The notes below the pieces were generated by a model. That model saw only the letters and a list, made by a program, of their open reading frames with translations, ran no database searches and was not told where the DNA came from. This document shows positions 24,570 through 32,484 of a DNA stretch of 35,991 nt, piece by piece. The stretch's first letter is position 1, and each line of letters opens with the position of its first letter. The position numbers and the translations under genes were made by a program. Where the stretch lies: NCBI RefSeq assembly GCF_009765775.1, contig NZ_LMUU01000239.1:19224-55214 (forward strand), in the 5' to 3' direction. Source of the stretch: Beijerinckia sp. L45 (GTDB lineage Bacteria; Pseudomonadota; Alphaproteobacteria; Rhizobiales; Beijerinckiaceae).

Positions 24570-24861
24570 CGCGGCGATCCCGATCGATGTTGATCTGGAG
24601 GTGCTGTTTTTCGGCAGGCTCCGAAACGAGATCGACGGCTCGGCCGAGGATTTCGGACAGATGGCGTTCCAGGCCGACGAGCCCAAAACCGATGCGGGCT
24701 TCCGGGTTCAGAACCGCGGCAAGGTCGATATCGCTGGCCCCGGTCGAGTTGCCGCGCGCCACGGACCCGAACAGCGACAGGTGCTTGAGGCCTGCAGCCC
24801 GCAGCGCAACCTCATGGTCGCGCAGAGTCGCGATGATGTGTTCAGCGAGATCAGAGTCCAT
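24559..24861 (-). CDS. MntA-like minimal nucleotidyltransferase antitoxin
   Basis: This 100-residue protein has the minimal nucleotidyltransferase signature GSVARGN then SDIDL (residues about 32-47), the GS-x(10)-DxD pattern of MNT-domain antitoxins. The following segment (FGLVGLERHLSEILGRAVDLVS) is also family-typical. In characterised MntA-HepT pairs MNT AMPylates the HEPN toxin to inactivate it. The ATG at 24861 was chosen. Its 3' end overlaps the HEPN frame by about 11 nt, and an FNT-channel gene lies 41 nt upstream on the same strand. The antitoxin frame is intact while the toxin is shifted. Confidence 0.88.
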   Translation of the reverse strand: MDSDLAEHIIATLRDHEVALRAAGLKHLSLFGSVARGNSTGASDIDLAAVLNPEARIGFGLVGLERHLSEILGRAVDLVSEPAEKQHLQINIDRDRRVAF

Positions 24862-24902
24862 GAGGACGCCTCAGCGAATACTCAGTCGGGACAATATCAT
24901 AG

Positions 24903-25766
24903 CTACCCCGGCAACTCATCCCGGATCGGGGCGTGGTTCAAGATACCGACCAGCGAAACGCCGCCGATCATGTTGCCGATCAGCGTCGGAACCATGAAGC
25001 GGGTAAAATATTCGCTGACCGTGATCCCGCCGGTGAAGACGTTGAACGCCGCTTCGACAGAGCCGGCGATGATGTGCGAAAAATGCGCGATCGCGACGAC
25101 GTAGGTCACGATGAGGATCAGGAACAGCCGCGACGGACCGGCGCCGGGGATCAGCCAGACCATCAGGGCGATCAGCCAGCCCGCCAGCATCGCCTTGATC
25201 AGCATCGGCCAGAACGTGTCGTGCAGCGCTTCGGTGGCGATGCCGTGCAACGCTTCGTTGATCTGCGGCTCGAACAGCCAGTCGTGACTGATGAGGTAGG
25301 CGAAGAGCAGCGTGCCCAGAATGTTGGCGAGGAACACGACCGCCCACAGCCGGATCATCTGCAGGAACGTCTTGAGGTCCTTGCGGGTGAGGAAGGGGAG
25401 GACGGCGGTCAACGTGCTTTCCGTAAACAGCTGCTGGCGTCCGAGCACGACGATCAGAAAGCCGATGGTGTAGCCGAATCCGGCGACCAGGCCGCGCCAG
25501 GGCGCATCAGGCAGCGCGCCGCGGATCAGCGCCATCACCAGGAACGAAAAGCCCATCGACAGGCCGGCGCCGAAGCCGGACCACGCCATCGCGGTGACGC
25601 TGCGCTTGAGAGCCTTCTCGCCGTCCTCGCGGATGATCTCGTGGATGACGCGAGCTTCCGGGGGCGTCGGTCCTGTCCCAGCGTGGTGCCGCTCGTGATG
25701 CTCGAGGTCCGGCTCGTTATGATCGGGGCTGGTCTCGTCGTCGCGTGTCTGGTCTTGCCGATCCAT
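24903..25766 (-). CDS. Formate/nitrite transporter (FNT) family channel, YfdC-like
   Basis: This 287-residue membrane protein of the FNT/YfdC group has six membrane helices after a long polar N-terminus of about 55 residues rich in Asp, Glu and His (RDDETSPDHNEPD). Helices are visible around residues 60-85 (AWSGFGAGLSMGFSFLVMALI), 95-115, 135-160 (LWAVVFLANILGTLLFAYLI), 185-205, 210-235 (LFLILIVTYVVAIAHFSHIIAGSVEA) and 250-280. FNT channels pass small anions such as formate, nitrite or hydrosulfide; the substrate here is unknown. The start at 25766 (MDRQDQ) was chosen because the open frame beyond it to 26069 is low-complexity arginine/serine. It lies 94 nt downstream of bluB and upstream of mntA on the same strand. 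Confidence 0.85.
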   Translation of the reverse strand: MDRQDQTRDDETSPDHNEPDLEHHERHHAGTGPTPPEARVIHEIIREDGEKALKRSVTAMAWSGFGAGLSMGFSFLVMALIRGALPDAPWRGLVAGFGYTIGFLIVVLGRQQLFTESTLTAVLPFLTRKDLKTFLQMIRLWAVVFLANILGTLLFAYLISHDWLFEPQINEALHGIATEALHDTFWPMLIKAMLAGWLIALMVWLIPGAGPSRLFLILIVTYVVAIAHFSHIIAGSVEAAFNVFTGGITVSEYFTRFMVPTLIGNMIGGVSLVGILNHAPIRDELPG

Positions 25767-25860
25767 CGTCGTTCTCGCTCGCCTGTTTTCGGAAAAGCGT
25801 AAGAGCGACCAATCGTTGCACACGGCTGCCGCGAACGGATGCGGGCTACCGGCCCAGGCC

Positions 25861-26511
25861 TCAACGGTAGAGGATGCGGCACGCCGGGGCGCGGCGTTCG
25901 TCCCAGCCGGCACGTTGCAGCGCCGGCACGTGATGCTCTTCGCTGGGATAGCCGATGCAGAGATAGCCGATGAAGCGCCAGGAGGCCGGGACGTCGAGCG
26001 TCGCCGTGATCGCGTCGGGATTGATGATCGAGACCCAGCCAAGCCCGATGCCTTCGAGCCGGGCGGCAAGCCACAGCGTGTGGATGGCGATGGCGACGGA
26101 ATAGTCCAGTGCCTTCGGCATGGTCAGCCGGCCGAGGCCGTGGCCCTGCTCGCATTCGCTATCGGCGAAAGCGGCGATGTGGACCGGCGCCTTATCGAGC
26201 CCGGACAGTTTCAGCCGGGCGTAGAGCGCCTGTCGGGAATCGTCCTGGAGCGCTAGCGCCGCGGCATTGCAGGTCTCGAAGTTCGAGCGGACTTTTAGGC
26301 GCAAGGCAGGGTTATCGACGACGACGAAGCGCCACGGCTCGCTCAGGCCGACCGACGGGGCGAGGCAGGCCGCCTTGATCAGCCGCTCGACGGTGCCGGG
26401 CGGCAGCGGATCGGTTTTGAAGGCGCGGACGTCGCGTCGCCACGCCAGAAGGTCGAGCAGACCAGCGCGCAGCGTGGCGTCGAAGGTCGGCGGCTTGTCG
26501 AGCGTCAGCAT
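25861..26511 (-). CDS. bluB: BluB: 5,6-dimethylbenzimidazole synthase
   Basis: This 216-residue nitroreductase-fold flavoenzyme splits FMN to make the lower ligand of vitamin B12. Family segments: LLAWRRDVRAFKTDPLP, IKAACLAPSVGLSEPWRFVVVD near residue 50, the FADSE region, YSVAIAIHTLWLAARLEGIGLGWVSI, and the C-terminal YLCIGYPSEEH. The ATG at 26511 is used; a TTG two codons earlier (26517) is possible. No adenosylcobalamin riboswitch (B12 box) is recognisable upstream, although the spacer to ilvA has several hairpins. No other cobalamin gene is in the window. An alternative call of general nitroreductase is less likely because of the ARLEGIGLGWVSI and RDVRAF segments. Confidence 0.9.
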   Translation of the reverse strand: MLTLDKPPTFDATLRAGLLDLLAWRRDVRAFKTDPLPPGTVERLIKAACLAPSVGLSEPWRFVVVDNPALRLKVRSNFETCNAAALALQDDSRQALYARLKLSGLDKAPVHIAAFADSECEQGHGLGRLTMPKALDYSVAIAIHTLWLAARLEGIGLGWVSIINPDAITATLDVPASWRFIGYLCIGYPSEEHHVPALQRAGWDERRAPACRILYR

Positions 26512-26750
26512 GGTCAAACGGGGCGCTTTCGCGAGGAGAGCCTTGAGAGGTCCTGCGTTCTCTCCCGTTTGCCGCGCCAGCGCAAACGGACATTCGGCAG
26601 GCGCATCCGAGCCAAAACTTCAAGCCGGATGACACGAGCGGGCCGAGGGGGTACCAAGGCGCCAAGCAAAACCGCCGCTTGGCGGCAGCGGTCCGCGATG
26701 CGGATCGCAGAGAAAGCGGTCTGCGACCGCGCAGCCCCAGACCGAACGCC
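26512..26750. promoter_or_regulatory. Hairpin-rich divergent spacer between bluB and ilvA
   Basis: This 239 nt spacer contains no supportable gene but several perfect inverted repeats. CCGTTTGC/GCAAACGG lies at 26565-26572/26582-26589 (8 bp, 9 nt loop). CGCCAAGC/GCTTGGCG lies at 26660-26667/26677-26684 (8 bp, 9 nt loop). CATCCG/CGGATG lies in between (about 26606-26633), and GCGGTC/GACCGC near 26718-26732 with a 3 nt loop. No B12 box and no leader peptide rich in Ile/Val/Leu were found. It must contain both divergent promoters, which I could not place with confidence. Confidence 0.4.
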
Positions 26751-28325
26751 ATGTACGATTATCCCAAGAAAATCCTCAACGCGCGCGTCTACGACGTCGC
26801 CATCGAGTCGCCGCTCGATCCAATGCCACGGCTGTCCGACCGGCTCGGCGCCGACGTCCGCCTCAAGCGGGAGGACTTGCAGCCGGTCTTCTCCTTCAAG
26901 CTTCGCGGCGCCTACAACAAGATCTCCGGCCTCTCGGCGGAGGAGCGGTCCAAAGGCATCATCTGCGCTTCCGCCGGCAACCACGCCCAGGGCGTGGCGC
27001 TGGCCGCCAAGCGCCTCGGCATCGAGGCGACGATCGTCATGCCGCGCACCACGCCGAGCATCAAGGTCGATGCCGTCCGCCGCCTCGGCGGCAAGGTGGT
27101 GCTGTTCGGCGATGCGTTCGACGAGGCGCTGGGCCACGCGCGGCAGCTTGAGGCCGAGCATGGCTTCACCTTCGTGCCGCCTTACGATGATCCCGACGTC
27201 ATCGCCGGGCAAGGGACGGTCGGCATGGAAATCCTGCGCCAGCACCCGGATCCCATCGAGGCCATTTTCGTGCCGATTGGTGGCGGCGGTCTCGCGGCCG
27301 GCATCGCGGCCTTCGTCAAATACCTGCGGCCTGAAATCAAGGTGATCGGCGTCGAGCCGGTCGACGCCGCCAGTATGGACGCCGCTCTGCGGGCCGGCTC
27401 GCGCGTAACCCTCAACCAGGTCGGCCTGTTTGCCGACGGCGTTGCGGTGCGGCAGGTCGGGGAAGAGCCGTTCCGGCTGTGCCAGCTCCATCTCGACGGC
27501 GTCATCACCGTGACCACCGACGAGATCTGCGCCGCGGTAAAGGACATTTTTGACGATACCCGCGCGAGCGCGGAGCCTGCCGGCGCCGTCGCGCTGGCCG
27601 GCCTGAAGATCTACGCCGAGCGTGCGCAGAAAAGCGGATGCCTCGTCGCGATCCATAGCGGCGCCAATCTCAATTTCGATCGGCTGCGGCATATCGCGGA
27701 GCGGGCGGAGCTGGGCGAGCGCCGTGAGGCGCTGCTCGCCGTCACCATCCCGGAACAGGCCGGCAGCTATCGCAGCTTCATCCAGACGCTGGGGCCGCGC
27801 CAGATCACCGAGTTCAACTACCGCTATGCGCACGACCGGCTGGCCCACGTCTTCGTCGGCGTGCAACTGGCCGGCGGCGCCGGCGAGAAAGAGGCGCTGA
27901 TCGGGTCGCTGCGCGACGCGTCCTACGATGTGGTCGACCTCAGCGATGACGAGACAGCCAAGGTCCATATCCGCTACATGGTCGGGGGGCGCGCCGCTGG
28001 CTTGACCGACGAGCGGCTGCTGCGCTTCGAGTTTCCGGAACGGCCCGGCGCGCTGCTGCGGTTCCTCGACGGGCTCGCCGCCGGCTGGAACATGACCCTG
28101 TTCCACTACCGCAATCCTGGCGCGGATTATGGGCTGGTGCTGACCGGCATCGTGGTCCCGGCCGCGGACCGTGAGCGCTTCACGGCGTGCCTGAACGAAC
28201 TCGGCTATCCCTATTGGGACGAAAGCGATAATCCCGCTTACAAGATCTTCCTCAATGGCGAGGCGGACAGGAACGCCGGTGCCGACAAGCTGCAGCCGCT
28301 GGTCGTCGAACGCGAGTTGATCTAG
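26751..28325 (+). CDS. ilvA: IlvA: threonine ammonia-lyase, biosynthetic
   Basis: This 524-residue PLP enzyme turns threonine into 2-oxobutanoate, the first step of isoleucine synthesis. The PLP lysine is Lys50 in FSFKLRGAYNKI, with SAGNHAQGVAL, the phosphate-binding IGGGGLAAG loop and PSIKVDAVRRLGG. Two C-terminal ACT-like regulatory domains (about 335-410 and 430-510: LLAVTIPEQAGSYRSFI; LRFEFPERPGALLRFLDGL with NMTLFHYRN) identify the long, isoleucine-inhibited biosynthetic form rather than short catabolic TdcB. The ATG at 26751 was chosen because MYDYPKKILNARVYDVA is the standard N-terminus. The haloacid dehalogenase gene follows after 9 nt. Confidence 0.96.
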   Translation: MYDYPKKILNARVYDVAIESPLDPMPRLSDRLGADVRLKREDLQPVFSFKLRGAYNKISGLSAEERSKGIICASAGNHAQGVALAAKRLGIEATIVMPRTTPSIKVDAVRRLGGKVVLFGDAFDEALGHARQLEAEHGFTFVPPYDDPDVIAGQGTVGMEILRQHPDPIEAIFVPIGGGGLAAGIAAFVKYLRPEIKVIGVEPVDAASMDAALRAGSRVTLNQVGLFADGVAVRQVGEEPFRLCQLHLDGVITVTTDEICAAVKDIFDDTRASAEPAGAVALAGLKIYAERAQKSGCLVAIHSGANLNFDRLRHIAERAELGERREALLAVTIPEQAGSYRSFIQTLGPRQITEFNYRYAHDRLAHVFVGVQLAGGAGEKEALIGSLRDASYDVVDLSDDETAKVHIRYMVGGRAAGLTDERLLRFEFPERPGALLRFLDGLAAGWNMTLFHYRNPGADYGLVLTGIVVPAADRERFTACLNELGYPYWDESDNPAYKIFLNGEADRNAGADKLQPLVVERELI

Positions 28326-28334
28326 GCTTGTTGG

Positions 28335-28988
28335 ATGAGCGCGAGCGTCTACGTCTTCGATGCCTACGGCACCCTGTTCGATGTCCATTCCGCGATCGGG
28401 CGGTATCGCGACATGATCGGGCCACAGGCCGATCGGCTGTCGGAGATGTGGCGCATCAAGCAGCTGGAATACACCTGGACGCTCTCGCTCATGGGGCGTT
28501 TCCGGGATTTTGCCGATGTCACCGCAGCCGCGCTCGATGTGGCGGCGGCCGGGTTCGGCGGCCTCCCCAATGGCCTTCGGCCGAAGTTATTGGCAGCCTA
28601 CGAAGAGCTCGAAGCTTATCCCGATGTGGCCCCGGCGCTTCAGGCCTTGCGCGCCAAGGGGGCGAAAACCGCGATTCTCTCCAACGGGACCGAAGCCATG
28701 CTCGCCAGGGCGACACAGGTGGCCGGCCTGAACGACCTGTTCGATGCGGTCATCTCGATCGACGCGCTAAAACTCTATAAGCCCGCGCCTGCAGTCTACG
28801 GCCTCGTCGGCAAAAGGTTCGTGACGACGCCGGCGGAAGTCTCGTTTCAGTCCTCGAACCGCTGGGACATCGCCGGCGCCAAGGCCTTCGGCTTCCACAC
28901 GACCTGGATCAACCGCACCGGCAAGCCCGACGAATATTTGGATCTCCCGCCGGATCGCATTGTAGCTTCTCTGCACAAGCTTATCTAA
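28335..28988 (+). CDS. Haloacid dehalogenase, type II ((S)-2-haloacid dehalogenase)
   Basis: This 217-residue HAD-superfamily enzyme has all the residues expected of L-2-haloacid dehalogenases. The nucleophile is Asp9 in VFDAYGTLFD, with Arg40 (MWRIKQLEYTW), Ser116-Asn117 (SNGT), Lys149 (KLYKPAPAVYG), and SSNRWD with Ser173, Asn175, Trp177 and Asp178. These enzymes displace halide from 2-haloalkanoates with inversion, giving a 2-hydroxy acid. The natural substrate is unknown. It is 9 nt downstream of ilvA and probably cotranscribed. A broader HAD phosphatase role is less likely given the full dehalogenase signature. Confidence 0.92.
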   Translation: MSASVYVFDAYGTLFDVHSAIGRYRDMIGPQADRLSEMWRIKQLEYTWTLSLMGRFRDFADVTAAALDVAAAGFGGLPNGLRPKLLAAYEELEAYPDVAPALQALRAKGAKTAILSNGTEAMLARATQVAGLNDLFDAVISIDALKLYKPAPAVYGLVGKRFVTTPAEVSFQSSNRWDIAGAKAFGFHTTWINRTGKPDEYLDLPPDRIVASLHKLI

Positions 28989-29004
28989 ACATCGAATTCC
29001 GCGG

Positions 29005-29123
29005 CCCGTCTTTGCAAGCGGAGCGAAGCAGCAAGATTGTAGTTGGTTGCCCTGCGTCGGCCAAGGGCCAATGCGCGGATGCAGCGGCTCCTGGGTTGCT
29101 TCGCCTTCGGCTCGCAATGACGG
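29005..29123. repeat. REP-like palindromic element before fdhD
   Basis: The left arm at 29006-29038 (CCGTCTTTGCAAGCGGAGCG in outline) and the right arm at 29091-29123 (GGTTGCTTCGCC, then CTCGCAATGACGG) are imperfect inverse complements. They match the style of the dispersed alphaproteobacterial palindrome with a GTCATTGCGAGC...GAAGCAA core. The spacer between arms holds nothing recognisable. Confidence 0.7.
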
Positions 29124-29160
29124 TTTAAAACACGTCGCGCCAACACTGGGCCCCCTCAGC

Positions 29161-30003
29161 ATGTCTTCAGCCCTCGAGACGATCACCAGTTCCGTCCCGA
29201 CGTCCGCGACCGTCATGACCCTGAAAGGCGAACTGGTAAGCCAGGGCGAGAGGGCGGTCGCGGTCGAGGTTCCGGTCCAGGTCGGCTACGCCGACGTCTC
29301 CTTCGCGGTGATGATGCTGACCCCTGCCGATCTCGAAGATTTTGCCTATGGATTCAGTCTTACCGAAGGCATGATCGATACGGCTGCCGATATCCGCAAC
29401 GTCACGCTCGGACAGGCGGCGGAAGGGCTGACCTGCCGTATCGATCTCGTCGGGCAGAAGTTGCACCAGCATCTCGCACGCCAGCGCGCGATGACCGGGC
29501 GCACCGGCTGCGGCGTCTGCGGGATCGACGATCTCGACGCCCTGAAGCGTGCCGCTGCATCGGGCGCTACGGCGCCGACGGTCGAGATCGCCGCGATCGA
29601 GCGGGCGCTCTCGGCGCTCGACGACAGGCAGGTCCTGAACGCCGCCACCCGTGCCGTCCACGCGGCCGCCTGGGCGGACGCATCGGGCGCGATCCTTCAC
29701 ATTCGTGAGGACGTCGGCCGGCACAATGCCCTGGACAAGCTGATCGGCGCCTTGCTGCGGGCCGGCGTCGCGCCGCTCAGCGGCTTCATCGTCATCACCA
29801 GCCGCTGCTCGTTCGAGATGGTGGAAAAGGCCGTCACCTTCGGCGCACGGACGCTCGTGGCGATCTCGGCGCCGACGTCGCTGGCGATCGAGCGGGCGCG
29901 CGCCCTCGACCTTGCCATGATCGCCATCGCCCGCCGCGACACGGTAACGATTTTCAACGGCGCCGAACGCGTGCTGACGTCAACGCCCGCTTTGCAGGTC
30001 TAA
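29161..30003 (+). CDS. fdhD: FdhD: formate dehydrogenase accessory sulfurtransferase
   Basis: This 280-residue protein moves sulfur from the desulfurase IscS to the molybdenum/tungsten-bis-PGD cofactor of formate dehydrogenase. The CxxC pair is Cys117-Cys120 in TGCGVCG. Other family segments are DLEDFAYGFSLTEGMI, IREDVGRHNALDKLIG, VITSRCSFEMVEKAV and AISAPTSLAIERA. The ATG at 29161 (MSSALET) was chosen; the longer frame from 29047 is translated repeat sequence. No formate dehydrogenase structural gene lies in the window. A pair of XdhC genes and a molybdopterin-binding gene 5 kb downstream share the molybdoenzyme-maturation theme. Confidence 0.95.
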   Translation: MSSALETITSSVPTSATVMTLKGELVSQGERAVAVEVPVQVGYADVSFAVMMLTPADLEDFAYGFSLTEGMIDTAADIRNVTLGQAAEGLTCRIDLVGQKLHQHLARQRAMTGRTGCGVCGIDDLDALKRAAASGATAPTVEIAAIERALSALDDRQVLNAATRAVHAAAWADASGAILHIREDVGRHNALDKLIGALLRAGVAPLSGFIVITSRCSFEMVEKAVTFGARTLVAISAPTSLAIERARALDLAMIAIARRDTVTIFNGAERVLTSTPALQV

Positions 30004-30081
30004 CGACCGAAGCGCGGATTTACGCTTCCGTTACGATCTTGTTCTCTTATCGGGACATAAAAAACTCAAGCGCGACCAGGG

Positions 30082-31830
30082 ATGATGTTCAGGCGGCTCG
30101 CTCAGGGAAAACGCTCGGACCGCGGTCGCCCTCCCGTGGCATCGATCGAACACGTGCCAATTCTGAGTGCTCCGCCCAACGATACCAGCGAGACGCGCCG
30201 CGCTGCCGAAGTCGATCTCCTTGCCGGCATCGGGCAGGCGACCGATACCAATCTCGTCCTCAACAGAATTCTCCGCGATGCTTTCGGCATCGTGGACGAA
30301 CTCGCCGCTTTTTCCAGCGCCTTCAACGGCACCGCCGAACTGGCGCGCGCACGGGCCGAGGATTTCGCCCTCTCGGTCACCGACCTTCGCAACAAGAGCG
30401 ACCTTATCGAAAGCGGCCTCGTCACCGCCGCGGACGCGCTGCACCAGGCGCATGTGCGCTCCTGCTCGGCACTGACAAGCGTCGAAGATCTGACCCTGTC
30501 GATCAGCGAGATCGAACGGGTGGTGCGGACCATCGCGTCGATCGCGGCCCAAACCAACCTTCTGGCGCTGAACGCGACGATCGAGGCTGCGCGCGCCGGC
30601 TCGGCTGGGGCTGGCTTCCGCGTCGTCGCCAGCGAAGTCAAAGCGCTGTCGCAGCAGACGCAGCGGGCCACCGAAGACATTGTCCAGTCGGTCAAACGGA
30701 TCCGCGCCCGTGCCCTGTCGAACATGACGGAAGTCCGCGATATCGATCGTGCGATCGACAGCCTCGACGGCGTGTTCAAGGCGGTCCGAACCGCCGTCGT
30801 GTCGCAGGTGGAACAGACCCATGATATCGGCATCGGCTCGGAGCAGGTGGCGGCGCTCGCCCAATCGGTCCAGTCGAGCGCCGACCGGATGGAAACGCTC
30901 GGCAGCAACGCCAAGGAGATGACGGTCTCGGCCGAAAAGGCCGCCCTGAACGCACGGCAGGCGTTCGCCCGCCTCACCGATCGGGCAGGTATCGTGCTGC
31001 GTCAGGCTGGGGCCGACGACGAGGATCGCGCGCCGCGCTGGCCTGTCGTTTTCCACGGCGCGCTCGCGATCGGCGACAAGACCTTCAAGGTCAAGACGAT
31101 CGATGTCTCGCCCAATGCGATGCAGTTTGAGGCCGATGCCGAACTCACCGCCTGCCTCGGGGACATTGCGCGCGCCACCATCGATACGCTCGGCAGCTTC
31201 AAGGTGCGTCTTCTCACGATGACGACCTCGGGGCTCGAAGCGATCTTCGTCGACATGCCCGCCGATGTCGCGGCGCGCGTCACGCAGGAAATCCACCGGC
31301 TGCGGGACTTCTATGCGCCCTTCATCGTCCGCGCCCAGGCTGTCGCCGAAGAAGCCACCGGCCTCATCGAGGCAGCGTTGGCGACGGATGCTCTGACCTG
31401 CGAGCAGCTTTTCGATACGGACTATCGGCTGGAAGAGGGCACCGACCCGCCGCAATACTGGAACCGTGCGGTCGGCGCCCTCGAGCCATGCCTTCGTCCG
31501 TTGCTCGAACGCGAAATGAACACCCATCCGGCGCCGGACTTCTGCATCGCGCAGGATCGCAATGCCTTCAACCCGGTGCACAATCTCTGCTATTCGCTGC
31601 CGCAGAAACCCGGCGACGTCGTTTACAACCAGCGCCACGCCCGCGCGCGGCGGATTTTCGACGACCGCGTCGGCCTCTCCGGCTCGCGCATCTGCGGCCG
31701 TTTCTCGTGCAAAGTTATGCGCGCGACAATGGGCGGCGGCCTGATCGCCGTTCGCAAGGAATTCGACGCGCCGATCTTCATTCGCGGTCGGCACTGGGGC
31801 ACGATCCGCATGGCCTACAAGCTCAGCTGA
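30082..31830 (+). CDS. Soluble methyl-accepting chemotaxis protein with PilZ-like middle region
   Basis: This is a 582-residue cytoplasmic chemoreceptor-like protein; no membrane segment or signal peptide is visible. The signalling hairpin tip is [43 protein letters not shown] around residues 150-200, with helical coiled-coil arms on both sides. A middle region (about 315-400: [32 protein letters not shown]) resembles a PilZ fold, but the DxSxxG c-di-GMP motif is degraded. The C-terminal domain (about 480-582) carries a conserved [29 protein letters not shown] pattern found at the end of many rhizobial chemoreceptors. The stimulus is unknown. It ends with its stop directly abutting the convergent btaB stop. 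Confidence 0.88.
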   Translation: MMFRRLAQGKRSDRGRPPVASIEHVPILSAPPNDTSETRRAAEVDLLAGIGQATDTNLVLNRILRDAFGIVDELAAFSSAFNGTAELARARAEDFALSVTDLRNKSDLIESGLVTAADALHQAHVRSCSALTSVEDLTLSISEIERVVRTIASIAAQTNLLALNATIEAARAGSAGAGFRVVASEVKALSQQTQRATEDIVQSVKRIRARALSNMTEVRDIDRAIDSLDGVFKAVRTAVVSQVEQTHDIGIGSEQVAALAQSVQSSADRMETLGSNAKEMTVSAEKAALNARQAFARLTDRAGIVLRQAGADDEDRAPRWPVVFHGALAIGDKTFKVKTIDVSPNAMQFEADAELTACLGDIARATIDTLGSFKVRLLTMTTSGLEAIFVDMPADVAARVTQEIHRLRDFYAPFIVRAQAVAEEATGLIEAALATDALTCEQLFDTDYRLEEGTDPPQYWNRAVGALEPCLRPLLEREMNTHPAPDFCIAQDRNAFNPVHNLCYSLPQKPGDVVYNQRHARARRIFDDRVGLSGSRICGRFSCKVMRATMGGGLIAVRKEFDAPIFIRGRHWGTIRMAYKLS

Positions 31831-32484
31831 TCAGGCGGGCCGCTCCATCCGCGCCTCGATGGCGTAGCCGCGGAAACGGGGGCGCGAGGAGGCTTTCATC
31901 TGCAGCTCGTCGCCGAGCGCCGCGACATCGCGTGCGAGAGTCAGGCGCGGCGTCACATGGAACAGCGCCAGCCAGCGGTCGAGCACGCGCTTGAATGCGG
32001 GCGGCAGCCCGGCCTGGTCACCGAAGTCCACCACAAGCAGGACGCCGCCGGGTGCCACGGTCTGCGCGGCATGACGCAGGACGTCGTGCCACGGCGGGAT
32101 CATCGACAGGGCGTAGGAAATGGCCACCCGGTCGAACTGCGGGCGACCGAACAAAGCCTGCGGATCGAAGGTCGTGGCGTCCGCCTGCGCCAGCGTGATG
32201 CGCTCGGCGAGGCCGGCGCGGGCGATCGACGCGCGCGCCGTGACCAGCATCTCGTGAGAAATGTCGAGGCCGTAGAAGCGCGCCGCGGGATAGGTCTGCG
32301 CCATCTTGATGAGGTTGCGTCCGGTGCCGCAGCCGACCTCCAGGACGCTGCCGCCCGCCGGCGGGTCGAGCGTCGCGATCAGCTCGTCGCGGCCCAGCAG
32401 GTAGAATTTTCGGGTCATGTCGTAGATGTGCCGCTGATGGCGGTACATCCGGTCCATCAGGCTCGTCGCGTCGGCCGTGCTCAA
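31831..32484 (-). CDS. btaB: BtaB: DGHS N-methyltransferase of betaine lipid synthesis
   Basis: This 217-residue class I SAM-dependent methyltransferase has the SAM motif I LEVGCGTGRNL around residues 47-57, then FYGLDISHEM and AISYALSMIPPW. With BtaA it makes diacylglyceryl-trimethylhomoserine (DGTS), methylating diacylglyceryl-homoserine three times. The N-terminal LMDRMYRHQRHIYDMTRKFYLLGRD is characteristic of BtaB. The start is TTG at 32484, overlapping the btaA stop (TTGA); an in-frame ATG at 32457 would drop nine residues. The stop codon is immediately adjacent to that of the convergent chemoreceptor. Confidence 0.93.
   Translation of the reverse strand: MSTADATSLMDRMYRHQRHIYDMTRKFYLLGRDELIATLDPPAGGSVLEVGCGTGRNLIKMAQTYPAARFYGLDISHEMLVTARASIARAGLAERITLAQADATTFDPQALFGRPQFDRVAISYALSMIPPWHDVLRHAAQTVAPGGVLLVVDFGDQAGLPPAFKRVLDRWLALFHVTPRLTLARDVAALGDELQMKASSRPRFRGYAIEARMERPA

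Noticed and set aside
26512-26650. Possible cobalamin riboswitch upstream of bluB
   Set aside because: No GCCACTG-type B12 box on the bluB strand; hairpins alone are not sufficient for the call.
26514-28388. Long minus-strand open frame antisense to ilvA
   Set aside because: Mirror frame of ilvA; ilvA has all catalytic motifs in order, the antisense product has none.
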